From JADJSS01 sp046329815 (lineage in GTDB: Bacteria > Bacteroidota > Bacteroidia > Chitinophagales > JADIYW01), in the NCBI GenBank assembly GCA_046329815.1, contig JAXLTY010000002.1, forward strand, positions 434,001-498,000: a DNA stretch of 64,000 bases. The letters run 5' to 3'. Positions 35,261 through 43,262 of the stretch are shown in pieces. The notes beneath the pieces were generated by a model. The model was not told the DNA's origin. It did no database searches and saw only the letters and a program-made list of their open reading frames with translations. The translations under genes were made by a program, and so were the position numbers. Each line of letters starts with the position of its first letter. Position 1 is the stretch's first letter.

Positions 35261-36049
35261 TTATTTTGTTGAGTTGATCAATTGTGTCTTTGCCAAATTC
35301 CAAATTTTATCTAATTGTTCCAGGTTCATTTCATGCATGTTCAACTTATTTTCATTAGCATGATTTTCCATCCATCGAAAACGCTTCATGAATTTCTGAT
35401 TTGTTTTCTCTAAAGCAGCTTCAGCATCTACCTGAATGAATCTCGAATAATTAACCAATGCGAATAATACATCACCAAATTCAAGCTCAATTTCTGTACC
35501 ATTTCCGTTCGCCACAGCTTCTTTCAGTTCACTAATTTCTTCTTCTATCTTTTCCATTACCTGGCTTTTATCGTCCCAATCAAAACCAATAGCACGTACT
35601 TTGTCTTGAATACGCTGCGCTTTATTGATAGATGGTAAACCATTCGGAACACCTTCCAAAACTGATTTTTTTCCTTCTTTTAGTTTTAATTGTTCCCAGT
35701 TTCGTTTCACTTCATCTTCATCAGCTACTTTTACATCACCGTAAATATGCGGATGACGATGAATTAGTTTTTCGCAAACCGTATTCAGCACTTCTGCAAC
35801 ATCAAATTTTTCTTCTTCATTTCCGATGCGTGCATAAAATACTAAATGCAAAAACAAATCACCTAATTCTTCTTTGATACCTTTCCAGTCTTCGTTGATA
35901 ATTGCGTCAGAAAGTTCATACGTTTCTTCAATAGTCAGTTTGCGCAATGTGTGTATCGTTTGTTTTTTGTCCCAAGGACATTGCTCGCGCAATTCATCCA
36001 TTATTTTCAGTAAGCGTTCGAATGCCAGCAAACGTTTATCCATAGTCAT
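35261..36049 (-). CDS. mazG: Nucleoside triphosphate pyrophosphohydrolase
   Basis: The product from ATG 36049 (MTMDKRLLAFERLL) is 262 residues; a longer frame to 36076 would cover the -7 box TAGATTTG (minus strand, 36059-36066), so I prefer the shorter start. It has two MazG domains with EExxE-type metal clusters: TIEETYELSDAI...GDLFLHLVFY and EEEISELKEA...FGDVLFALVNY. MazG cleaves (d)NTPs to monophosphates and pyrophosphate, and lowers ppGpp in E. coli. The kinase gene follows one base after its stop. Confidence 0.93.
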   Translation of the reverse strand: MTMDKRLLAFERLLKIMDELREQCPWDKKQTIHTLRKLTIEETYELSDAIINEDWKGIKEELGDLFLHLVFYARIGNEEEKFDVAEVLNTVCEKLIHRHPHIYGDVKVADEDEVKRNWEQLKLKEGKKSVLEGVPNGLPSINKAQRIQDKVRAIGFDWDDKSQVMEKIEEEISELKEAVANGNGTEIELEFGDVLFALVNYSRFIQVDAEAALEKTNQKFMKRFRWMENHANENKLNMHEMNLEQLDKIWNLAKTQLINSTK

Positions 36050-36149
36050 TAATTTACACAAATCTACCATTTTCAAATGAGTACAGAAAAATAAAATGCA
36101 AACACAAAAAACTATTGTTATTTTGTAATGGATTAATATTTAGTTGCAC

Positions 36150-36563
36150 ATGTCGGACAATCCATTTAATAAAGCCAGCAATTTCAGTCCTGTAAAACAA
36201 GGTTTATTTACGTTTGGTTTAGTATCAATCATTGCATTGCTTTGTGCTGTTTTTTCAAAACCAAACCGAACTGAGTTTGGCATTATTTTGTCACCGATAT
36301 TTTTGTATTGTTTTTTTAATCCTTTTTTAGGTGCATTAAGTAAGCATCTCGGAAAATATATTTTACAATCTATTGCTGTGTTTTTCGCCTTAGGTATTTA
36401 TATCGTACTATTAGGTTGTTTCGTAACACACACAAAGTTCAGCGCTTTGGAAGAATTACAGTCTATTATTTTATTGGTTTTCGTGTTATATTTCCTGGTT
36501 AATTTTTTAGGTTTAGTATTTCGTGGATTGATGGCAGCATTAAATGTCATCGATCAGCATTAA
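36150..36563 (+). CDS. Small integral membrane protein
   Basis: From ATG 36150 (MSDNPFNKASNFSPV) the product is 137 residues; the TTG at 36144 is less likely. It has four hydrophobic segments (LFTFGLVSIIALLCAVF, IILSPIFLYCFFNPFLG, YILQSIAVFFALGIYIVLLG and IILLVFVLYFLVNFLGLVF). I recognise no family. It is a lone gene between the divergent mazG promoter and the histidine kinase. Confidence 0.65.
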   Translation: MSDNPFNKASNFSPVKQGLFTFGLVSIIALLCAVFSKPNRTEFGIILSPIFLYCFFNPFLGALSKHLGKYILQSIAVFFALGIYIVLLGCFVTHTKFSALEELQSIILLVFVLYFLVNFLGLVFRGLMAALNVIDQH

Positions 36564-36616
36564 CGAATATTATGCTAAATATTTGTTAATGATACTATTA
36601 AAGTTTTCATTTCAAT

Positions 36617-36624
36617 TATCTTTA
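36617..36624 (+). promoter_or_regulatory. -7 box of the histidine kinase gene, spaced for a leaderless mRNA
   Basis: TATCTTTA is one base from TAnnTTTG and ends five bases before the A of the ATG at 36629, so the transcript could begin at the start codon. Confidence 0.5.
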
Positions 36625-36628
36625 TAAA

Positions 36629-37891
36629 ATGAGCCGTGCTGCGATACGCAATATCATTTTACTGGCATTTATTTCTTTAGGCGGAATTATCGCTACTCAA
36701 ATTATCTGGGTAAAAAAAGCGGTGGATTTAAAAGAACAACAATTCAATCATCGTGCGTATGTTGCGTTGAAAAGCGTTGCTGACCGTTTGATTCGTGATT
36801 CAAAATATTCCGTTCAATTGGATGGTATTAATAAAAAAGCATCTAATTTTTATACATTAGATTTCAGTTCGCCGGTAAATGTAACGATGCTCGAAAACTA
36901 CCTGATGATCGAAACTAAGAACCAGAATATCTTTGCAGATTTTGAGTACGGTATTTTTGAATGTACTACAGATTCATTTTATGCAGGTCGTTTTGTCGAA
37001 TTAAAAAATACAGGACAGTTACAACGGTTAAATGTTCATGCTCGACCCAATGAGAATTACTACATTGGCGTTTTGTTTCCGAAGAAGAAAAGCTATTTAC
37101 AGGATGATTTAAAGCTTTTGTTGTTTTTCTCAATAGTATTAATGGTGGTAATCGGATTTTTTACATACACAATCCTGGTAATTTTAAAACAAAAAAAACT
37201 AAGCGAAGTAAAAACAGACTTTGTCAACAACATGACGCATGAGTTCAAAACACCAATATCTACTATAGCTTTGGCAAGTGATGTATTAATGCGTGATGAC
37301 ATTACACAAAATCCGGAACGCTTAAAACATTATGCAACCATCATCAGCGAAGAGAATCAACGACTCAAACACCAGGTGGAGTCGGTGCTGCAGGTTTCGC
37401 AAATTGATTCGCATAAGATTGCTCTGAATTTAGTAGAAATAGATGTCCATCAGTTGATTCAGAAAATCATTAAAAACTTTGAACTGCGAATCAGTGAATT
37501 GAATGGAAAACTGGAATTACATCTGGATGCTAAAAAATACATCATAGAAGGCGATGAAGTGCATGTAACCAATATTTTCTATAATTTATTGGATAACGCG
37601 ATTAAATATTGTGATAAAATACCATTAATCATTATCACAACTGCCAATAAACACAGAGGTTTTGAGATTACAGTGAAAGATAATGGAAAAGGTATTGAAA
37701 AGCCGGCACAGAAAATGATCTTTGAGAAATTCTTCCGCGTACCAAGCGGAAATCTGCATGACGTGAAAGGTTTTGGATTAGGTTTATTTTATGTAAACAG
37801 CATGATGAAATTACATAAAGGAAAAATTACATTGCAAAGCGTTGTGAACGTTGGAACCATGTTTACACTGTGGTTTCCAAACAAAAAATAA
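36629..37891 (+). CDS. Sensor histidine kinase of a two-component system
   Basis: The 420-residue protein has membrane helices at about residues 7-26 and 160-185, between them a 130-residue exported sensor region with no recognised domain, then H-box NNMTHEFKTPISTIALASDV, N-box NLLDNAIKYCD, and DNGKGI and GFGLGLFYV G-boxes. It should phosphorylate the response regulator encoded 51 bases downstream. The input signal is not evident. Confidence 0.95.
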   Translation: MSRAAIRNIILLAFISLGGIIATQIIWVKKAVDLKEQQFNHRAYVALKSVADRLIRDSKYSVQLDGINKKASNFYTLDFSSPVNVTMLENYLMIETKNQNIFADFEYGIFECTTDSFYAGRFVELKNTGQLQRLNVHARPNENYYIGVLFPKKKSYLQDDLKLLLFFSIVLMVVIGFFTYTILVILKQKKLSEVKTDFVNNMTHEFKTPISTIALASDVLMRDDITQNPERLKHYATIISEENQRLKHQVESVLQVSQIDSHKIALNLVEIDVHQLIQKIIKNFELRISELNGKLELHLDAKKYIIEGDEVHVTNIFYNLLDNAIKYCDKIPLIIITTANKHRGFEITVKDNGKGIEKPAQKMIFEKFFRVPSGNLHDVKGFGLGLFYVNSMMKLHKGKITLQSVVNVGTMFTLWFPNKK

Positions 37892-37941
37892 AAACAGGTA
37901 GTAAAATAAATTGATTAAATTTAAGTAAGAAACGATTGATT

Positions 37942-38631
37942 ATGGAAAAGAAAGTAAAAATTTTGTTAGCCGAAGATGATCCGAATTTAGGTTTTATCGT
38001 AAAAGATAACCTGACTGATAAAGGTTATGATGTAACACATTGCGTGAACGGTATGGACGCGGAACGCGCCATTTATAAAGAGAAATTTGACGTCTATTTG
38101 CTGGATGTGATGATGCCGAAGAAAGATGGATTTACTTTAGCGCAGGAAATTCGTGATAAAAAAGATGATACACCGATAATTTTTATTACTGCACGCGAAA
38201 TGCAGGAAGACAAACTGAAAGGTTTTACAGTTGGCGGCGATGATTATATTACTAAGCCATTCAATTTTGATGAACTGGTTATGCGTATGGAAGCGATTTT
38301 AAAACGTACCAAATCAAGTATTCCTGATGTTACTGAATATAAGATCGGTAAATACACTTTAAAAGTAGATGAACTGAAATTATCCATCGGTGATGCGATT
38401 GCTTCTGTTACTAAAAAAGAAGCTGCTTTGTTAGAATACTTAGCTAAGAATGTCAATCAACCGGTGAAACGAGAAGACATGCTGATGAAGATATGGAAAG
38501 ACGACAGCTATTTTGCAGGCAGAAGTATGGATGTGTACATTACCAAGATCAGGAAATATTTGAAAGATGACCCAAATGTAGAAATACAAAACGTACATGG
38601 TGTTGGTTTTAAACTGCTGATCAAAGAGTAG
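37942..38631 (+). CDS. OmpR-family response regulator
   Basis: From ATG 37942 (MEKKVKILLAEDDPN) the product has 229 residues. The receiver domain has the acidic pair EDD, the phosphoacceptor Asp in YLLDVMMPKKDGF and the Lys in YITKPFN. The winged-helix output domain has KKEAALLEYLAKN and SYFAGRSMDVYITKIRKYL, then a typical VHGVGFKL end. A TAAATTTA box lies at 37916-37923. Its partner is the kinase at 36629-37891; the PAP2 gene follows three bases after its stop. Confidence 0.95.
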   Translation: MEKKVKILLAEDDPNLGFIVKDNLTDKGYDVTHCVNGMDAERAIYKEKFDVYLLDVMMPKKDGFTLAQEIRDKKDDTPIIFITAREMQEDKLKGFTVGGDDYITKPFNFDELVMRMEAILKRTKSSIPDVTEYKIGKYTLKVDELKLSIGDAIASVTKKEAALLEYLAKNVNQPVKREDMLMKIWKDDSYFAGRSMDVYITKIRKYLKDDPNVEIQNVHGVGFKLLIKE

Positions 38632-38634
38632 GAA

Positions 38635-39228
38635 ATGATGATGATTGCTGCTTTACAAAACATCGATTATTCGGTTTTTAAATTTATCAATCAAACACTA
38701 AGTAATTCAGTTTTAGATATTATACTGCCTTTCTTGCGCCATGCGCCGAACTGGATTCCTTTGTATTTATTTCTCGGAGCATTCTGCGTGTATAAATATA
38801 AAACAAAGGCATTTGCTTACTTGTTGTACATTCTTATCGCTTTCGCTTTGGCTGATTTTATTTCAGCAAGTATAATAAAACCTTTAGTAGGAAGAATGCG
38901 TCCTTGTCATTCGCTAACGTTGCACGCACGACTGGTGCTGGGACATTGCGGTGGCAAATGGTGTTTTCCTTCAACGCATGCAACGAATCATTTAAGCATC
39001 GCTCTGAGTGTCGTTCTGGCAAATATCTTTACCAAGAAATGGATTAATTTCTTATGGATATTTTGGGCGTTGTCTATCGGATTCGCACAAATATATGTAG
39101 GTGTTCATTATCCGAGTGATGTGTTGGCAGGATTTATTTTAGGTACTATACTCGCATACCTGAATTATCATTTTATATTGCCTTTTTTGATAAAAGTCCA
39201 GGCAAAATTTATTGGCAGCAATAACTGA
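38635..39228 (+). CDS. PAP2-family membrane phosphatase
   Basis: The 197-residue membrane protein has the PAP2 motifs KPLVGRMRPCH, FPSTHATNH and VGVHYPSDVLAG. In the third motif the usual Arg is replaced by Gln (FAQIYVGVHYPSD), a change seen in some family members, so activity is likely but the Gln is notable. It acts on lipid or isoprenyl phosphates. It follows the two-component genes by three bases and may be their target or partner. Confidence 0.9.
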   Translation: MMMIAALQNIDYSVFKFINQTLSNSVLDIILPFLRHAPNWIPLYLFLGAFCVYKYKTKAFAYLLYILIAFALADFISASIIKPLVGRMRPCHSLTLHARLVLGHCGGKWCFPSTHATNHLSIALSVVLANIFTKKWINFLWIFWALSIGFAQIYVGVHYPSDVLAGFILGTILAYLNYHFILPFLIKVQAKFIGSNN

Positions 39229-39641
39229 GCAAGAGTTATCCATACTACAGATAAGCTTAAACAAACATTTACAAAGCGTTGTACTTCAAGTTTGTAGAAG
39301 TCATTAAATGCATAATAAGCATGGTAATAATTACTACTTGTTTGAAATAATAAGAACAAACAAAATAGGGTAGTACCAATGAAAAATAATAGCACGTGCG
39401 CTTTATAAAGTGTTATGGAATGGAGTTTGTTATAATGAAAACATAATAAATACGAAACCGCATTCAACAAATTTATCAAAGCAAAACATACATACACGCT
39501 CCAGTAAAATGCAATGTATTTTAGATTAAAAATACTAATGGCAAATACCTTGCATGTACATAAGTAATGATGCAAAGGAGCAATCAGTATCAATAAAAAA
39601 GCAAAGTAAGCAAAATAATATTTGGTGAAGTCGTCTTTCAA
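39168..39641 (-). CDS. Probable four-helix membrane protein, TTG start
   Basis: The open frame reaches into the tRNA-His gene, which cannot be coding, so I place the start at TTG 39641 (157 residues). Four hydrophobic segments are visible (YFAYFAFLLILIAP, YWSVYVCFALINLLN, HVLLFFIGTTLFCLFLLF and VNVCLSLSVVWITLAQLLLP). Its 3' end overlaps the convergent PAP2 gene by 61 bases. No family is recognised; the long overlap and weak start keep this call tentative. Confidence 0.5.
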   Translation of the reverse strand: MKDDFTKYYFAYFAFLLILIAPLHHYLCTCKVFAISIFNLKYIAFYWSVYVCFALINLLNAVSYLLCFHYNKLHSITLYKAHVLLFFIGTTLFCLFLLFQTSSNYYHAYYAFNDFYKLEVQRFVNVCLSLSVVWITLAQLLLPINFAWTFIKKGNIK

Positions 39642-39653
39642 AGAAGAAAAAAA

Positions 39654-39730
39654 TGGGACAACGATGGGGTTCGAACCCACGACCCTCGGAACCACAATCC
39701 GATGCTCTAACCAGCTGAGCTACGATGTCC
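39654..39730 (-). tRNA. tRNA-His (GTG)
   Basis: On the minus strand the anticodon loop is TTGTGGT with anticodon GTG, and the T-loop is TTCGAAC. The extra G at -1 of tRNA-His (39730) is present and the discriminator is C. One U-U mismatch lies in the acceptor stem (position 5 against 68). CCA is not fully encoded. Confidence 0.95.
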
Positions 39731-39911
39731 ATGTAAAAGAACTGGACTGCAAAGATAATTTTATTTTTCAAAAATTCAAGAAATCAGTTTTGTAGTTAAA
39801 AAATACTTAACGTTTAGTCGTTATTAACGTATTTTCAGTGAAAATCTTGTTAATAAAAATATCGTAACAGATATTAACAGTATCGCTCTGGCAGGTTGAA
39901 CAAAGCATATA

Positions 39912-39919
39912 TACATTTG
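39912..39919 (+). promoter_or_regulatory. -7 box upstream of the Lys/Thr-rich exported protein
   Basis: TACATTTG is an exact TAnnTTTG match, 23 bases before the ATG at 39943. Region 39731-39911 holds no gene I can see. Confidence 0.6.
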
Positions 39920-39942
39920 AACAAACAAAATAAATTTTAAAA

Positions 39943-40287
39943 ATGAAAAAAATCATCTCAGCCATTTTCGCACTTGTGATGTTCACAGTGATGGCACACG
40001 CAGCAGGCACTACACCTGCAAAAACTACTACACCTGCAAAAACAGAAGTAAAAACAAAAACAGCTAAAGCAGAAGCAGCACAGGCAAGTACGGCGCCGAA
40101 AGCAAAAACTGCAGTGAAGACAACTACATCAACGACTGCAAAAGTAAAAGCAGACGGAACGCCGGACATGCGTTACAAAGCAAACAAAACGGCTAAAACT
40201 GCCGGCCCGAAGAAAGCAGATGGTACACCGGATATGCGTTACAAAGCGAACAAAACAACTACAACCGCTAAGAAAGCGTCTAAATAA
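39943..40287 (+). CDS. Small exported Lys/Thr/Ala-rich protein with 15-residue repeats
   Basis: The 114-residue product has a signal peptide (IISAIFALVMFTVMAHAA) and is then a low-complexity Lys/Thr/Ala chain. The 15-residue unit KADGTPDMRYKANKT occurs twice, near residues 69 and 90. The mature protein would be strongly basic, perhaps binding a polyanion such as DNA, capsule or teichoic-like material; this is inference. Family not recognised by function. Confidence 0.75.
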   Translation: MKKIISAIFALVMFTVMAHAAGTTPAKTTTPAKTEVKTKTAKAEAAQASTAPKAKTAVKTTTSTTAKVKADGTPDMRYKANKTAKTAGPKKADGTPDMRYKANKTTTTAKKASK

Positions 40288-40307
40288 TTATTGTTTTTTT
40301 GTAAATG

Positions 40308-40342
40308 AAGAATGGCGTCTTATTTATTAAGACGCCATTCTT
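40308..40342. terminator. Bidirectional terminator between convergent genes
   Basis: AAGAATGGCGTCTTA (40308-40322) is the exact complement of TAAGACGCCATTCTT (40328-40342), a 15-bp stem with a 5-base loop, lying between the stop at 40287 (plus) and the ahcY stop at 40370 (minus). Confidence 0.9.
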
Positions 40343-40369
40343 TATTGTATGAAATACTCAATATACCTA

Positions 40370-41698
40370 CTAGTATCTGTAGTATTCCGGTTTGTAAGGA
40401 CCAGCTACAGGAATATTTAAGTAAGCGCTTTGTTCTGCTGTCAATTCATCTAATTCCACACCAATCTTAGCTAAGTGTAAACGAGCTACTTTCTCATCTA
40501 AGTGTTTAGGTAACATATACACTTTGTTTTCGTATTTGTCAGCATTCGCCCATAATTCTAACTGAGCGATTACCTGGTTAGAGAAAGAGTTAGACATTAC
40601 AAATGACGGATGACCTGTAGCGCAACCTAAGTTTACTAAACGACCTTCAGCCAATAAAATAATATCTTTACCATCAATAGTATATAAATCTACCTGTGGT
40701 TTGATTGTATTTTTTGTATGACCATAGTTAGTGTTTAACCAGGCAACATCGATTTCGATATCGAAGTGACCGATGTTACAAACAATCGCTTTATCTTTCA
40801 TTACTTTGAAATGCTCGCCAGTGATGATATCACGGCAACCTGTTGTTGTAACGATGATATCCGCTTCGCGTACCGCATCAATCATTTTTTTCACTTCATA
40901 ACCTTCCATTGCCGCCTGTAATGCGCAAATCGGGTCAATCTCTGTAACGATAACACGAGCACCGGCGCCACGTAATGATTCAGCAGATCCTTTACCAACA
41001 TCACCGTAACCAGCAACAACAGCTACTTTACCAGCGATCATTACATCGGTAGCACGACGAATCGCATCTACACAACTTTCACGGCAACCGTATTTGTTAT
41101 CAAATTTAGATTTTGTTACAGAGTCGTTAATGTTGATAGCAGGAATCAACAAGGTTCCTTTCTCCATTCTTTCGTATAAACGATGAACACCAGTTGTTGT
41201 TTCTTCCGATAAACCTCTGATGCCTTTCGCCAATTCAGGATAACGGTCAAAAACCATATTGGTTAAGTCACCACCATCATCTAAGATCATGTTTAACGGA
41301 CGCTCAGGAGAACCGAAGAACAAAGTTTGTTCGATACACCAGTCAAATTCCTGTTCGTTCAACCCTTTCCAGGCAAACACTGGAATACCGGCAGCAGCGA
41401 TGGCAGCAGCAGCGTGATCTTGTGTAGAGAAAATGTTGCAGGAAGACCAGGTCACTTCAGCACCTAAAGCCACCAAAGTTTCGATTAACACAGCCGTTTG
41501 AATTGTCATGTGTAAGCAACCGGCAATACGAGCACCTTTTAATGGTTGAGACGGACCGAACTCTTCACGAAGTGCCATTAAACCTGGCATTTCCGCTTCT
41601 GCTAACGTGATTTCCTTTCTGCCCCATTCTGCAAGAGACATGTCTTTAACTTTGTATTTCAAGCTAAAGTCGATTTGAGAAGATGTTGTTGTTGACAT
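40370..41698 (-). CDS. ahcY: Adenosylhomocysteinase
   Basis: The 442-residue enzyme has the conserved NAD-binding block VVAGYGDVGKGSAESLRG, the substrate-binding start GCLHMTIQTAVLIETL, TGCRDIITGEH and the C-terminal tail ending YKPEYYRY. It splits S-adenosylhomocysteine to adenosine and homocysteine, recycling the product of SAM-dependent methylation. metK (48291) and a PLP sulfur enzyme (51042) in the same window complete the cycle. Length is normal. Confidence 0.98.
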   Translation of the reverse strand: MSTTTSSQIDFSLKYKVKDMSLAEWGRKEITLAEAEMPGLMALREEFGPSQPLKGARIAGCLHMTIQTAVLIETLVALGAEVTWSSCNIFSTQDHAAAAIAAAGIPVFAWKGLNEQEFDWCIEQTLFFGSPERPLNMILDDGGDLTNMVFDRYPELAKGIRGLSEETTTGVHRLYERMEKGTLLIPAININDSVTKSKFDNKYGCRESCVDAIRRATDVMIAGKVAVVAGYGDVGKGSAESLRGAGARVIVTEIDPICALQAAMEGYEVKKMIDAVREADIIVTTTGCRDIITGEHFKVMKDKAIVCNIGHFDIEIDVAWLNTNYGHTKNTIKPQVDLYTIDGKDIILLAEGRLVNLGCATGHPSFVMSNSFSNQVIAQLELWANADKYENKVYMLPKHLDEKVARLHLAKIGVELDELTAEQSAYLNIPVAGPYKPEYYRY

Positions 41699-41721
41699 AT
41701 TAATTTATTGATTTATGGTGC

Positions 41722-41729
41722 AAAATTAC
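41722..41729 (-). promoter_or_regulatory. -7 box of ahcY
   Basis: The minus strand reads TAATTTTG, an exact TAnnTTTG match, 23 bases before the ATG at 41698. Confidence 0.6.
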
Positions 41730-41772
41730 ACCACAGCATTGGCTTAAAAGTTGTCTTATGGCAAGAAATGGA

Positions 41773-41857
41773 ATGTCTTAATCAGGATTATTGGATTTAA
41801 AGATTTAGCAGATTAAAATCATTAAATCCAATAATCAGAAAATCCTGATTCAGACAT
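41773..41857. repeat. Imperfect inverted repeat (AATCCTGATTCAGACA type)
   Basis: A run from 41773 (TGTCTTAATCAGGATT and ATTGGATTTAA) is complementary, apart from a short insertion, to the run up to about 41857 (TTAAATCCAATAATCAG and AATCCTGATTCAGACA). The motif is common in intergenic regions of this phylum. Confidence 0.6.
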
Positions 41858-41956
41858 TACACGCATTGCGTCTTTGCGAGGAACGAAGCAATCTATTTGG
41901 TTATATTATTATATAAAACTATATTTGAGTAAGGCTGTTATGAAAAGATATACATT
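41841..41956 (+). repeat. Duplicated segment, copy 1, with REP-like core and truncated lipoprotein start
   Basis: This 116-base segment aligns to 42027-42142 with about 15 differences. It contains the REP-like core at 41868-41894, an exact -7 box TATATTTG (41920-41927) and the ATG of a 21-residue frame (41940-42005) that starts MKRYT like the lipoprotein gene at 42126. Confidence 0.8.
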
Positions 41957-41963
41957 CCACCTA

Positions 41964-42016
41964 TCGGTCGGTGTCCTCACCGACCGAAATAAATATGGTT
42001 GGTGAAGACACCAATC
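41964..42016. repeat. Two adjacent hairpins inside the duplication
   Basis: TCGGTCGGTG (41964-41973) and CACCGACCGA (41978-41987) form a perfect 10-bp stem with loop TCCT. GGTTGGTG (41997-42004) and CACCAATC (42009-42016) form a second stem with one G-T pair. They separate the two copies of the lipoprotein gene start and look like an inserted short palindromic element. Confidence 0.75.
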
Positions 42017-42026
42017 ATTAAAAATA

Positions 42027-42142
42027 AATCCAGATTCAGACATTACACGAATCGCGTCTTTGCGAGGAACGAAGCAATCTGTTTGGTTATTTTATAATAT
42101 AAATCTACATTTAAGGAGTACTGGCATGAAAAGATATACATT
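42027..42142 (+). repeat. Duplicated segment, copy 2, with REP-like core
   Basis: Second copy of the 116-base segment, with the REP-like core at 42054-42080, a near-consensus -7 box TACATTTA (42106-42113) and an unusual purine-rich Shine-Dalgarno-like AAGGAG before the ATG at 42126. Confidence 0.8.
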
Positions 42143-42769
42143 AATTTTATTATTGACCATAATTGTGGTTAGTTGTCTTCACAATAAGAAGGAAATTAAT
42201 GACGATTTATATAAAGAAATCCATTTAAGATTGAAAGACAGCTTAGCTGATATTTTCATTAAGATTCCTAAAAGCTATGATACTTTTGCTGAATGGATAG
42301 ACGAAGAAGGTTGTTATCTGGCGGAAAACAAAAATACAGGTATCAGCCCAAATCATTGAGATTACATTTAGAAAGCGGATTTCTTGACATTGATGTTCCA
42401 AGAGATTCCATTGAAAACCTAACTATTATTCATAGTGATGTTATTGTTAATGAATCTAATTGTAGTGTAAAGAAATTTACAGAACTTCATAAACAAGGAA
42501 TTATAAATGAAAATAGTAAAAATGCCTTTGAAAAAAATGTACAATTTGATACTATTATCAGAATAAACGGAAAGTTATTTTCAATTATAGCAAGCGAAAG
42601 CTTTAATGCAAACAGAAAACAATACTATAAAGAAATTTCTGCTATGACAGAAATAAATGGCAATTGGGTTAGTTTTGTAAATAAGCTGACCACAAAAAAG
42701 AATGATTCTCTAAACATTAATTTCAGAAGAAATGCCATGCAAATATTTGAAACTATAAAAATAAAATAA
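42126..42769 (+). pseudogene. Lipoprotein gene broken by a frameshift
   Basis: The first frame starts MKRYTLILLLTIIVVSCLH, a clear lipoprotein signal, and runs to a stop at 42357. A second frame, shifted by -1, continues from about 42330 (SLRLHLESGFLDIDVPRDS...) to the stop at 42769 with a sensible protein-like composition. One base is missing, near the A runs between 42320 and 42350, or the gene decayed. Together the parts would give about 213 residues of an unknown lipoprotein. Confidence 0.7.
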
Positions 42770-42877
42770 GTGCCCAACTTTAAAAAAAAGCAATAATTGA
42801 ATATAATTACGCTAAAAAACTACAATACATACCCAAAAACAGTTACAAAACAACCTAAAGCTATTAATTTTCACCAA

Positions 42878-43150
42878 TTCGTTGTCAATTTGTCCGAACT
42901 CCTCGCCAATTTGTCCAATCTCCGCATCGATTAACTCGATCTCCGCTTCAATTTATTCAATCTCTGAAACGATTTATTCAATCTCCGCATCGATTAACTC
43001 GATCTCCTCATCGATTCTTTCCATCTCCGCATTGATTTTTCGTGTATCCTGGTCGATTTATCGCATCTCCTCGTCAATTTGTCCGATCTCCTTGTCAATT
43101 TGTCCGGTCTCCGGATTGATTTACCGCATCTCAGCATCGATTTTTTTTGT
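42878..43150. repeat. 21-bp minisatellite, 13 units
   Basis: Thirteen contiguous degenerate 21-base units run without spacers, most starting CTCC (for example CTCCGCATCGATTAACTCGAT at 42920, and again at 42983). On the minus strand the unit is a heptad, read as IDAEIEL-like (I-D-x-E-I), but three in-frame TAA codons break it. The plus frame 42882-43187 (ISxSIxx repeats) is therefore a repeat artefact and not a gene. It starts about 108 bases after the broken lipoprotein gene. Confidence 0.85.
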
Positions 43151-43210
43151 CTCCGAGTATGTTTTTAGTGGACAGCCACTTCTTTGACCTAAATATGACG
43201 CATACATAAA

Positions 43211-43237
43211 AAAACAGCCGTTCTAAACGGCTGCTTT
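43211..43237 (-). terminator. Terminator of the ImmA-like gene
   Basis: CAGCCGTT (43215-43222) pairs with AACGGCTG (43226-43233). In the minus direction the stem is followed by a T run; it lies 26 bases after the stop at 43263. Confidence 0.85.
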
Positions 43238-43262
43238 TCTAATAGTCTATAAATCTTGATTT

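Noticed and set aside
36050..36076. TTG 36076 and ATG 36070 as mazG starts.
   Set aside because: An exact TAGATTTG box at 36059-36066 would lie inside the gene; ATG 36049 follows it at a usual distance.
39642..39695. Upstream start (39695) of the membrane protein frame.
   Set aside because: It lies inside the tRNA-His gene; TTG 39641 is the only plausible start left.
42878..43150. Possible CRISPR array.
   Set aside because: The 21-base units are contiguous and degenerate, with no spacers and no cas genes.
42882..43187. A 101-residue plus-strand ORF of ISxSIxx repeats.
   Set aside because: It is one reading frame of the 21-bp minisatellite; the opposite frame is broken by stops and composition is that of a repeat.
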